From: Fodinibius sediminis
Lineage (GTDB): Bacteria > Bacteroidota > Rhodothermia > Balneolales > Balneolaceae
Direction of reading: 5' to 3'
Length of the DNA: 64,000 nt
NCBI RefSeq assembly: GCF_900182555.1
Contig: NZ_FXTH01000002.1
Span: 310,001 to 374,000, forward strand
Each line of letters opens with the position of its first letter. The first letter of the stretch is position 1. Below the pieces are notes generated by a model. The model had not been told where the DNA came from. It searched no databases and saw only the letters and a program-made list of their open reading frames with translations. Below, one piece after another: positions 26,633 to 35,296 of the stretch. The position numbers and the translations under genes were made by a program.

Positions 26633-29182
26633 ATGTCTTCATTTTTCTCAAGCTGGTCCTGGAAAATGGCCTGGCGCGATGCACGGTCAAACAAAAAACG
26701 ACTGTTCGTCTATATCTCGGCCATTATCATCGGAGTGGCTGCACAAGTTGCCATCACCTCCTTCCGTGACAGCCTGAACCATACCATCAATAACCAGTCC
26801 AAGGAACTGTTGGGGGCCGACCTCGAAATTGAGACTGAACAGCCCTTTCCTGATACTTTGCAGGCCTACGCCAATGCCCTGGGAGGCGAACAGGCGTTTA
26901 TCACCGAGTTCCCGTCAATGATCCTTTTTCCATCGAACGGCGCCACTCGCCTTTCCAACATTCGGGCGCTGGAAGGGGCTTTTCCTTTTTACGGCACCCT
27001 TGAAACCGAACCGGTCAGTGCTGCCGAACAGTTTAAAACAGATCGCTCTGCACTTGTAGACCAAACCCTGCTAACCCAGTTTGACCTCGGAGTTGGCGAT
27101 TCCGTCAAAGTGGGCGAAGTTACCTTCCCCATAGGCGGGGCCATCACCAAAGTGCCCGGTGAAGCGGCAGCAGCAGCCATGGTCGGCCCGCGTGTATTCA
27201 TCCCCCGGGCCATGCTCGATTCCACCAAACTGGTTCAGCGCGGAAGCCGGGTGGAATACAAGCGCTACTTCAAATTCCAGCAGGACCGCGACATGGCTCC
27301 CATCGAGGCAAAGCTCGACTCACTGGAGGATGAGCTCGGCATTGACATTGATTACGAGACCGTTGAGGAACGAAGGGAGGAAATTGGAGAGGCCGTCGGC
27401 AACCTGGGTAAATTTCTGAACCTGGTTGGTTTTATTGCTCTTCTGCTCGGAGGTATCGGGGTTGCCAGCTCAATCCATGTCTACATCAACCAGAAGATCA
27501 GCACGGCCTCCGTATTGCGCTGTTTTGGCGCCTCCTCCGATCAGACTATGAGTATCTTTCTGATTCAGGCGGTTGTTCTGGGCTTCCTGGGAGCCCTGAC
27601 TGGTACGATCCTGGGCCTGGGCATTCAATATCTGCTTCCCAATCTTGTAAGCGATTTTCTACCTGTCCAGGTTGAGTTGACGGTCTCCTGGCTTGCTATT
27701 GCTCTGGGCCTTTTCACGGGTACAGGGGTGGCGCTTGTATTCGCCCTCCTGCCCCTTCTGGCCCTCCGCCAAGCATCTCCGCTGTACGCCTTGCGGACAA
27801 TCGAAGAATCCATCACCTCGCTTCTGTCCCACAAGGTCAAGTTCCTTATTTATGCTGTAGTTGCTTTTACCATCTTTGGCTATGCCACCCTGCTTACTGA
27901 CAGTTGGAAGGTTGGTGGCTTGTTCACCCTGGGCATGATTGCAGCCTTTGGGCTTCTGCTGATCGTAGCCCGGCTGCTGATGAAAGTGGTAAAGCGGTAC
28001 TTTCCCGATCACTGGCCCTACGTCTGGCGCCAGGGGCTGGCCAACCTGTACCGGCCCAATAACCAGACGGCCACCCTGATGCTTTCACTGGGTCTGGGCA
28101 TGCTGCTTGTGAGCACTCTTTACTTCAGCCAGGATATGCTGATGGAGGAACTCGACTTTGCCACGCGTGAGGAGGCTCCCAACCTTATTTTTTTCGACAT
28201 ACAGCCCGACCAGAATGAAGGGCTTAACCAACTTCTTGACGAAGAGGGACTGCCACTCCTCCAGAACGTTCCCATGGTCACCATGCGGCTGGACTCCCTG
28301 CGGGGTCGCAGTAGCCGCGCCATTTCCGAGGATACCACCAGCAAGGTCCGCGGATGGGCCTTGCAACGCGAATATCGATCCACCTACCGCGATTCGCTGG
28401 TCAGCTCTGAGACGCTTGTTGAAGGTGAGTGGACAGGGAAAGCCGATCCGGCCCGAGGAGCGGTCCCCGTGTCCGCAGCCCGGGAAATTGCTGAAGACCT
28501 GAATCTTGAAATCGGAGATTCGCTGACCTTTGATGTGCAAGGAGTCTCTGTCCAGGCCTATGTGGGCAGCATCCGTGAAGTGGATTTCAGGCGGGTTCAG
28601 CCCAATTTCTTCATGCTCTTCCCCACTGGCGTACTTGAACAGGCGCCGCAGATTTATGTGACCGTAACCCGGGCCCCCAGCCAGCAGGTGTCGGCTGAAA
28701 TGCAGAAGGCGGTGGTCCAGGCCTACCCCAATATCTCAGCCATAGATGTAAGCCGTATCCTGGAGACCATCAATCAATTTATTGATAAAATTTCATTCGC
28801 CATCCAGTTTATGGCCCTCTTCAGCATTCTGACCGGTCTCATTGTGCTGGCCAGCTCAGTGGCAACCAGCCATTTTCAGCGAGTCAGGGAAAGCGTGCTG
28901 CTGCGGACCATGGGGGCCAGCAAAAAACAGATCATACAGATCCTCTCAGTCGAATACCTATTCCTGGGCCTCCTTTCCGCACTGACGGGGCTGACACTTT
29001 CTGTCACGGCCAGCTGGCTTCTCGGATATTTCTACTTTGACCTGGTCTTCGTACCCAGTTTCTGGGTAATCATCGTTGGCACGATGCTAATCACAGGACT
29101 GACGATACTGATCGGGATGATCAACAGCCGCAGCATCTACAACAAAACACCGCTCGAAGTACTGCGGGCAGAAACAACCTGA
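26633..29182 (+). CDS. ybbP: FtsX-like permease, YbbP type
   Basis: 849-residue inner-membrane protein with duplicated FtsX-type halves. One transmembrane helix lies near residues 24-42, followed by a large periplasmic domain. A three-helix FtsX core comes next at about 260-380 (LVGFIALLLGGIGVASSIHVYI and the following segments), and two more helices around 405-450. A second periplasmic domain follows, then a final FtsX core from about residue 715 (IQFMALFSILTGLIVLASSVATS) to the end. The cores carry the motifs SVLRCFGAS and LLRTMGASKKQI, where the ATPase docks. It pairs with the ATPase gene 12 bp upstream. The tesA neighbour is consistent with a lipid-related role but does not prove it. Confidence 0.9.
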   Translation: MSSFFSSWSWKMAWRDARSNKKRLFVYISAIIIGVAAQVAITSFRDSLNHTINNQSKELLGADLEIETEQPFPDTLQAYANALGGEQAFITEFPSMILFPSNGATRLSNIRALEGAFPFYGTLETEPVSAAEQFKTDRSALVDQTLLTQFDLGVGDSVKVGEVTFPIGGAITKVPGEAAAAAMVGPRVFIPRAMLDSTKLVQRGSRVEYKRYFKFQQDRDMAPIEAKLDSLEDELGIDIDYETVEERREEIGEAVGNLGKFLNLVGFIALLLGGIGVASSIHVYINQKISTASVLRCFGASSDQTMSIFLIQAVVLGFLGALTGTILGLGIQYLLPNLVSDFLPVQVELTVSWLAIALGLFTGTGVALVFALLPLLALRQASPLYALRTIEESITSLLSHKVKFLIYAVVAFTIFGYATLLTDSWKVGGLFTLGMIAAFGLLLIVARLLMKVVKRYFPDHWPYVWRQGLANLYRPNNQTATLMLSLGLGMLLVSTLYFSQDMLMEELDFATREEAPNLIFFDIQPDQNEGLNQLLDEEGLPLLQNVPMVTMRLDSLRGRSSRAISEDTTSKVRGWALQREYRSTYRDSLVSSETLVEGEWTGKADPARGAVPVSAAREIAEDLNLEIGDSLTFDVQGVSVQAYVGSIREVDFRRVQPNFFMLFPTGVLEQAPQIYVTVTRAPSQQVSAEMQKAVVQAYPNISAIDVSRILETINQFIDKISFAIQFMALFSILTGLIVLASSVATSHFQRVRESVLLRTMGASKKQIIQILSVEYLFLGLLSALTGLTLSVTASWLLGYFYFDLVFVPSFWVIIVGTMLITGLTILIGMINSRSIYNKTPLEVLRAETT

Positions 29183-29801
29183 TGTTCTTCATAGCGTTCT
29201 CCCGGCAGCGTTTGAAAAACCTGTACCCCGGCTGAAGAACAGCCAAACGGGGGCCCTGGTTAAAACAGAGGATGAGCTGTTGAGCTTTTTAAATGCTGCA
29301 GACCCGCCGGCATACTGGAGTTCCCTGTTCAGGGCATGGGGGCCTGATGTCACTTTAAAGATCCCCTCTCAACAGGGAAACACGCAGATAACCGAAATAT
29401 GATATCCCCGGCAAAAAGACTATTGAGAATCCGCCCGCCTGCTTTTACGGTTTTTTCAATCATACATAACCCAAAGGGCACGTTTCCAGCTGTGTGCCTG
29501 ACAGTACCCCATATCCCACCGGCAGATGGTGAGCCGGGGCTACGAATAGGCAACATGCCTGCTGCCTTGCAGATCCCTCTCAGGCCTGAACACGCTGGCG
29601 GGGAATATAAATTTACTCTGGACTGCATCATCAATTTTACCGCAGATACAGGCTGTCCGGCGACATTTTCGTTCTTCCCAAATGGGAACGAAATAAAGAT
29701 ATAACTCATTTGTGCCCATGCAGTTAAACCAAACTGGAACATCTGCCAACTAATTAGCTATAATGCATTGTTCCATTTAAATTCAAATTATTCCTACTGT
29801 T
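29183..29801. other. 619-bp intergenic region, no recognised gene
   Basis: Between the permease stop and the OmpA-like start. Short overlapping frames on both strands (about 100-130 codons) have no motif and no hydrophobic pattern I would trust. An 8-bp inverted repeat CTGTTGAG/CTCAACAG sits at 29277-29284 and 29368-29375. The last 80 bp are AT-rich and probably hold the promoter of the downstream gene. It may be decayed sequence. Confidence 0.5.
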
Positions 29802-30488
29802 ATGACAACATTTAAAAAAGGTACGGCAATTGTAGTTTGTATTGGCTTAATAGGTATATTATTTCAGGGATGTAAAAGCTGGAGCAAGACTGCCCAGGGC
29901 GGTGCCATCGGCGCCGGGGCCGGTGGACTGGCCGGAGCGGTCATTGGTAAAGCTGCCGGCAATACCGTCACCGGTGCCATTATAGGTGCTGCCGTCGGTG
30001 GAGCTGCCGGAGCAGCCATAGGGAATTATATGGACCGGCAGGCCGAAGAGATCGAAAGCGAGTTGGAAAATGCCGAGGTCGAACGAGTAGGCGAGGGTAT
30101 CAAAATTACCTTTGATTCCGGAATACTCTTTGATTTTGACTCCTATGCCCTCCGTTCGGAGTCCAGGGAAAGCATTGAAGAACTCTCGGATATCCTGAAA
30201 AAGTATGAGGATACCGAAATCCTGTTTGCCGGACACACCGACAGCGAGGGCTCGGCCGAATACAACCAGGGGCTCTCTGAAGATCGCGCCAAGGCTGTAG
30301 CAAGCTACACTTCCGAGCAGGGCGTCTCAAGTGAGCGGATGATTATCACCGGCTACGGCGAAGAAGATCCGGTAGCTGATAACAGCACCGAAGCAGGCCG
30401 ACAGCAAAACCGCCGCGTTGAGATCGCCATCTATGCTAACGAAGAACTCAAAGAAAAAGCACGGAATGGAGAATTAGGCAACAGCTGA
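29802..30488 (+). CDS. OmpA-family lipoprotein with glycine zipper (YiaD-like)
   Basis: 228-residue outer-membrane lipoprotein; lipobox ILFQGC gives Cys24. Residues about 33-76 form a glycine zipper (GAIGAGAGGLAGAVIG, then GAIIGAAVGGAAGAAIG). These make two close membrane-inserting helices. A C-terminal OmpA domain (about 105-215) follows, with the peptidoglycan-binding loop AGHTDSEGSAEYNQGLSEDRA and QQNRRVEIAI. The protein likely links outer membrane and cell wall. It has its own strong terminator. Confidence 0.92.
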   Translation: MTTFKKGTAIVVCIGLIGILFQGCKSWSKTAQGGAIGAGAGGLAGAVIGKAAGNTVTGAIIGAAVGGAAGAAIGNYMDRQAEEIESELENAEVERVGEGIKITFDSGILFDFDSYALRSESRESIEELSDILKKYEDTEILFAGHTDSEGSAEYNQGLSEDRAKAVASYTSEQGVSSERMIITGYGEEDPVADNSTEAGRQQNRRVEIAIYANEELKEKARNGELGNS

Positions 30489-30514
30489 TACAATCGATAC
30501 CTATCATTAGACCG

Positions 30515-30552
30515 AAAAAGGACCCGTACTGCTCTGGTGCGGGTCCTTTTTT
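30515..30552 (+). terminator. terminator of the OmpA-like gene
   Basis: Perfect 12-bp stem AAAAAGGACCCG (30515-30526) with CGGGTCCTTTTT (30540-30551), a 13-nt loop, and a run of T on the plus strand. It lies 27 bp past the stop. Confidence 0.9.
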
Positions 30553-30621
30553 GATGTTTGTAAATACCTTCAGTCTTGCCCATATTAAAGTATTCATCGA
30601 CAAATTAAGTGAGCAGCTGAA

Positions 30622-31728
30622 ATGGCGAAAAAACGATTCTCTCCCCTGACACGGCGAAAGCAGCTTCCCTCCCAGAAACCGGGTACCGCCCCGGGCACTG
30701 TTGAATATGTGGGGCACCAGAAAGTAGAGGAAGTTATCATTTCTCTTTACGATTATGATGAGGATCATATTGATCAGCTGTCGGTTACCGACATCGAGGA
30801 ATGCCGTCCCTACCTTGAAAATCCTACCAAGACCTGGATTCACGTCAAGGGTCTGCATGATACGGAAAAGCTCAAATCAATCTGGTCCTTTTTTGACCTT
30901 CATCCCCTCATACAGGAGGATATTGTCAATACCGGGCAGCATCCTAAAATGGAAACCTACGGGAATTGTATCTTTTTTGTTTTGCGCATGTTCACCTATT
31001 CCAATGAACAAAAAGAACTCCATTCCGAGCAAATAAGCATCGTACTGGGCCCCAATTATGTCCTTTCGTTCCAGGAAACCGATCTCGATCATTTCAGACC
31101 TATTCTAAACCGACTTTCCGTTCAGGGGGGGCGGCTGCGGATCCATCCGGTTGATTACCTGGCTTATGCCCTCCTGGATACCGTCGTAGATCATTATTTT
31201 AGCGCACTGGATAACATCGGGGATACTATTATCCAAATTGAAGATGGCCTGTTTGAAGACGGAAATAAAGATCTGCTGCACCGGATCCACCGCGTGCGGC
31301 GTGAAACCGCACTCTTCCGCAAGTCTATCCGTCCACTGCGCGAGGCCATCAATGCTGCAATCCGGGATCCATCTGACCTGATATCCGATAACACCAGGCT
31401 ATATTTGCGCGATGTCTATGATCACATCATCCAGGTTATTGACACGATGGAAAGTTACCGCGATATGGTGCTCAGCCTGCACGATCTGTACATGTCGAAC
31501 CTGAGCAACAAGATGAATGAGGTGATGAAGGTACTTACAATCATTGCCACCATCTTTATCCCGCTCACCTTCATTGCAGGTATTTACGGAATGAATTTCA
31601 ATCCCGAGGCCAGTCCCTATAACATGCCGGAACTCAATACCTACTGGGGCTATCCGGCCTCGCTTATTCTTATGGCTCTCATTGCAGTAGCTATGATCTT
31701 TTATTTTAAAGAAAAAGAATGGCTATAA
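30622..31728 (+). CDS. corA: CorA-family magnesium/cobalt transporter
   Basis: 368 residues: a long soluble cytoplasmic funnel domain, then two C-terminal membrane helices. The first (VLTIIATIFIPLTFIAG) runs into the ion-selectivity motif YGMNF and the periplasmic loop NPEASPYNMPELNTYWGYP. The second is LILMALIAVAMIFYF, ending in a basic tail. The GMN motif is diagnostic of CorA channels for Mg2+; some members pass Co2+. A gene for a universal stress protein follows after 46 bp on the same strand. Confidence 0.95.
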   Translation: MAKKRFSPLTRRKQLPSQKPGTAPGTVEYVGHQKVEEVIISLYDYDEDHIDQLSVTDIEECRPYLENPTKTWIHVKGLHDTEKLKSIWSFFDLHPLIQEDIVNTGQHPKMETYGNCIFFVLRMFTYSNEQKELHSEQISIVLGPNYVLSFQETDLDHFRPILNRLSVQGGRLRIHPVDYLAYALLDTVVDHYFSALDNIGDTIIQIEDGLFEDGNKDLLHRIHRVRRETALFRKSIRPLREAINAAIRDPSDLISDNTRLYLRDVYDHIIQVIDTMESYRDMVLSLHDLYMSNLSNKMNEVMKVLTIIATIFIPLTFIAGIYGMNFNPEASPYNMPELNTYWGYPASLILMALIAVAMIFYFKEKEWL

Positions 31729-31774
31729 CCCGGCAAGGCTGTTATCTTAACCCAATAAACATACCAAACCTATT

Positions 31775-32659
31775 ATGGAAAACATCAAGATCCTTGTACC
31801 GCTCGACTTTTCTGAACTCAGCACCAGCGCGCTGCATTCAGCACAGAAAATAGCTGAACTGTTCCAGGGTTCGATCACCCCTTTCCACTCCTACCTGCCA
31901 CTTAATGAGGTAGACGGCGGGCCCTATATGTTTGGAATGGGTTCCACGGCAATAGATGATTACGACGAAATTGAAGAGGCCTTGAACAGCCGGCTCACCG
32001 AGCTGGCCGACGAAAACGTCGAACAATCTCTGCTCACCAAGCCCCGTATTTCCATTGGCAATCCGGCCCAGGCAATCGTGGAGGAGGCAAAGGATTTTGA
32101 CATGATTGTCATGTCAACCCACGGTCGCACGGGCTTTTCGCGCTTTTTCTTGGGTTCTGTGGCCGAAAAGGTCCTGCGCATGGCCCACCTGCCGGTGCTC
32201 ATTGTCAATGAAGAGCGTGAAATCACCGGTCTCGACAAGATCCTGTTGACTACCGACTTTTCCGATCACTCCAAGGAGGCCTTCTCCTATGCCAAAGAGA
32301 TTGCGCTCAAGGCCCGTGCCCGCCTGGAACTGCTCAACATTTTTGCCTACGATCCTGAACATGACAACGACCCCGACAAGTCCAAAATTGACCTGCGCGA
32401 GCAGCGGCTGAAGGTACTCGCCAAAGAGGAACTCCACGAACTCGGGGACCTTGTATCCACGCGGGTGATTGTCTCCACAGAGACCCCGCACGAGGCAATA
32501 CTTAATTATAACCTGAACAATCCGCAGGACCTCATTGTCATGTCTACCGTGGGTCGTACCGGCATTGACTATCTTATGATGGGGAGCACCACAGCGAATG
32601 TGGCCCGCCATGTCAAAAGCCCGGTATTGAGCATCAATCCCAAGCAACAAGCCGAATAG
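31775..32659 (+). CDS. tandem universal stress protein (two Usp domains)
   Basis: 294 residues made of two UspA domains (about 1-146 and 151-290). Each begins with the strand motif (KILVPLDFSELSTSAL, and KILLTTDFSDHSKEAF). Each keeps the nucleotide-loop sequence (STHGRTGFSRFFLGS, and STVGRTGIDYLMMGS), so both may bind ATP. Cytoplasmic, role under stress undefined. Same strand and 46 bp behind corA; an EEP-family lipoprotein gene follows after 11 bp, so the three may be co-transcribed. Confidence 0.93.
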   Translation: MENIKILVPLDFSELSTSALHSAQKIAELFQGSITPFHSYLPLNEVDGGPYMFGMGSTAIDDYDEIEEALNSRLTELADENVEQSLLTKPRISIGNPAQAIVEEAKDFDMIVMSTHGRTGFSRFFLGSVAEKVLRMAHLPVLIVNEEREITGLDKILLTTDFSDHSKEAFSYAKEIALKARARLELLNIFAYDPEHDNDPDKSKIDLREQRLKVLAKEELHELGDLVSTRVIVSTETPHEAILNYNLNNPQDLIVMSTVGRTGIDYLMMGSTTANVARHVKSPVLSINPKQQAE

Positions 32660-32670
32660 CTATCAAGCCT

Positions 32671-33666
32671 TTGAAGAATCATCCCTTAAGCAGCACCCTG
32701 TGGTTCCTCATTATCATCCTAATACTGAACGGCTGCGGCACCCCGGGTTATCAACCCGGGGACGAAGCCCCGTATGAGGAGATCCCGCCAACGCAGGAGG
32801 TAGCTCCGGACGGCATCCTGGAAACCGTAACCTGGAATATCGAATGGTATGATGCCGACGATAATTTCCAGCAGACGAAAAATGCCGTTCGCGTTATGGA
32901 CTCATTGAATGCAGACCTCTATGCCCTCCAGGAAATTAATAGCCAGCAGGCGCTCAACCAACTGCTTAGCCCGCTTACCGGCTACCGCGGAATCACTGCC
33001 GAATACATAAGCCAGGGACAGAAGATGGCCTTTGTTTACAATAGCAACACCATCGAGGTCCTCGACAGCGGCGCTATCGAATCTACAGATGTACCCCCGG
33101 CCTACCAGGAACAGTGGAGCTATTACTGGGCCAACGGAAGAGAGCCGCTCTATGTCAGCTTCAACTATCGTTTCGAGAATACGAGGATACCTTTTTATGC
33201 CATTGTGATTCATGGCAAAGCAAACTATGGCGACAACAGTGAAGAGTATGCCGAGGCCTACCGGCGCCGACAACAGGCTGCCGAGGGACTCTATCACTAT
33301 TTAATGGACGAGCATGCCGAGGCCAATATTATCCTGCTGGGCGATTACAACGACGATGTGGACGAATCACTCTACTATTACTCACCCGGGGACTTTGCGG
33401 AGACGCCGTATGACGAGTTCATCAATCATCCCAGCCATTTTGAAATCATAACCCATCAGTTATCGAAAGAGAAGCGCTCGTCTTCAATCAATTATATGGA
33501 CGAAGGCAACCTTATTGACCACATCACGATGAGCAATGAGCTCTACCAGATGTATGTAGCCCAGAGCGCGGCCGTCTATGACGCGCCGCTCACCTATATT
33601 CCCAACTTCGAACGGACCACTTCCGACCATCTGCCCGTTTGGGCCAAATTCGATGTGACACAGTAG
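32671..33666 (+). CDS. endonuclease/exonuclease/phosphatase-family lipoprotein
   Basis: 331-residue predicted lipoprotein; the first usable start is TTG 32671 and the lipobox is LILNGC (Cys22). The mature domain has the EEP fold signature: ETVTWNIEWYDAD (metal/active Asn), LYALQEINSQQ (metal Glu), ILLGDYNDDVDES (Asp/Asn), and the terminal TTSDHLPVWAKF (Asp-His pair). The active residues are all present, so it is likely an exported hydrolase of nucleic acid or of phosphoesters such as lipids. The substrate cannot be read from sequence. Confidence 0.85.
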   Translation: MKNHPLSSTLWFLIIILILNGCGTPGYQPGDEAPYEEIPPTQEVAPDGILETVTWNIEWYDADDNFQQTKNAVRVMDSLNADLYALQEINSQQALNQLLSPLTGYRGITAEYISQGQKMAFVYNSNTIEVLDSGAIESTDVPPAYQEQWSYYWANGREPLYVSFNYRFENTRIPFYAIVIHGKANYGDNSEEYAEAYRRRQQAAEGLYHYLMDEHAEANIILLGDYNDDVDESLYYYSPGDFAETPYDEFINHPSHFEIITHQLSKEKRSSSINYMDEGNLIDHITMSNELYQMYVAQSAAVYDAPLTYIPNFERTTSDHLPVWAKFDVTQ

Positions 33667-33757
33667 CACCAGTGGCTGCTGTCGGTGAAACACGGCCGTT
33701 ACTTTCACGTGGGAGGCTCTGACGCCGCCGCAAATTTGCCTGTTGCTTTGCGACTGA

Positions 33758-35236
33758 TTACAGTGCCACCTTGAAGCCCGCCATCACGTTCAAACGACTT
33801 ACGTCTTCACGGGCATATTCCCCAACAATACTGCCATCGGCCGCTTCATATTCGTACAAGCTGTTTTCGTCATCCCACAGGCTGTACTGCAGGCCAAGGT
33901 TAAAGCTCATTCCGCGACTGAAGCGGGCGCTGAATCCACCGCTGAGAACTTGGCGGCTGCGATCAAAGCCTTCCGTAGGACTGGCAAAATAGGCGTAGCC
34001 TATGCGCGGGGTAAACTGTTCATTCAGTTCATACTCCAATCCCCCGCGAAGATTCATGACATCACTGAAATTGCTGCTAATACTGTTGTTGACATCTGCT
34101 TCATAGTCACTGAGCCCCTCTTCGTCATACTCTGCATTGGAGTAAAATACGCCCTCGGCCAGTGCAGAAACCGTAAGTCCCTCCTCCGTTGCATAGGTAA
34201 ACCCTGCCTTCAGCCGTGACGGCCGGATGATATCATAGGAAAAGGAGCCCGGGGCGTCATGTTCCTCCAGGTCGCCATTGTCGAAGGTGGTGGAAATGAC
34301 GGTATTAAATTCCTCGTCGATCTGCAGCCTGCTTGGAAACTCGTAGCTCGCACCAAAATTCCACTGGTCCGAGTATCGGTAGACCACCCCCAGCTGTGCA
34401 TTGAAGGCTTCGATGGTAGCATCAATGGTATCCAGGCTGAGTATATCGTCGATGTCGGTGTTAAGCACCCTGTTGGAATAGTCATTGTTTCGGTCTGACT
34501 CCAGAAAGTCACGCTCATAGGTATAGCTGCCACTCGTATAACCAATGGTCGCCCCGAGATAAATATTCTCCATCACTTCCGAGGCAATGAAGGCTGAATA
34601 CTCGCCCAGCTGTCCTTTTTCTATCAGCTCCATATGCTGGTGAATGCCCCGGTATCCATTCGCCCGGAATACAGAGGTCGTGTTGTCATAGGAGTCGTCA
34701 TTGGGATCGGGGTCGTAGATAGCAAATGCATCATAGGCAGCAAAATAAAGATCGTCGCTCACAAAGGAGCTGTTGTAGAAATCCGTCAACGTCGATTTGT
34801 TGTTACGAACATTGACTGACAGGGCCCGGTTGAAGTTGCTGCTCTGGCTGTACCCGCCCCCCATGACCAGGCTTCCGCGGGCAGTGGGAAAGGTATAGAC
34901 AAATCCCAGATTTCCAATTCCCAGCTGGCTGTCCGAAAAGTCAACGGTATTGCCCCTGTAACTACCGGACTCATTGACATAACGGGTACTCAGATCAAAG
35001 GAGAGATAGCCCTGCTCTGCCAGGGCCATAGCAGCCGGGTTGTCCTGGTAGGCCCCGAAGCCCGTATGACGGGCAATGCCCGGCATCACCACACTAACCG
35101 CATCATAGGAGGGGAATTCCAGGCTGTAGCGGAGTACATCGTCAGTGGTTTGTGCCTGAACAGTGGAAAGACTGCCCAGAAGGGCAAACAGAATCAAAAC
35201 GCTCCCAATATTTCGTGACATACGTTTGGTATCCAT
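33758..35236 (-). CDS. FadL/OmpP1-like outer-membrane protein
   Basis: About 492 residues from the ATG at 35236. The open frame extends to a GTG at 35296 directly after the upstream stop, but the signal peptide (SRNIGSVLILFALLGSLSTVQAQ) begins just after the ATG, so I prefer it. The mature part reads as alternating amphipathic strands, with the N-terminal segment ARHTGFGAYQDNPAAMALAEQGYL. That N-P-A-A box is typical of FadL/TodX-type hydrophobic-substrate channels. It ends in a final strand VMAGFKVAL. The upstream neighbour is the Ser/Arg-rich lipoprotein, which may share the operon. Confidence 0.7.
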   Translation of the reverse strand: MDTKRMSRNIGSVLILFALLGSLSTVQAQTTDDVLRYSLEFPSYDAVSVVMPGIARHTGFGAYQDNPAAMALAEQGYLSFDLSTRYVNESGSYRGNTVDFSDSQLGIGNLGFVYTFPTARGSLVMGGGYSQSSNFNRALSVNVRNNKSTLTDFYNSSFVSDDLYFAAYDAFAIYDPDPNDDSYDNTTSVFRANGYRGIHQHMELIEKGQLGEYSAFIASEVMENIYLGATIGYTSGSYTYERDFLESDRNNDYSNRVLNTDIDDILSLDTIDATIEAFNAQLGVVYRYSDQWNFGASYEFPSRLQIDEEFNTVISTTFDNGDLEEHDAPGSFSYDIIRPSRLKAGFTYATEEGLTVSALAEGVFYSNAEYDEEGLSDYEADVNNSISSNFSDVMNLRGGLEYELNEQFTPRIGYAYFASPTEGFDRSRQVLSGGFSARFSRGMSFNLGLQYSLWDDENSLYEYEAADGSIVGEYAREDVSRLNVMAGFKVAL

Positions 35237-35296
35237 AGCGAAATAATTAAGGTATGAAGATGATACAGGTTGGTCTTTGAGTATTCTCAGCTTCAC

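Noticed and set aside
29350-29742. Overlapping frames of about 130 codons (minus) and 100 codons (plus) in the 619-bp gap
   Set aside because: No recognisable motif, no signal or membrane pattern, and mutually antisense; treated as chance frames.
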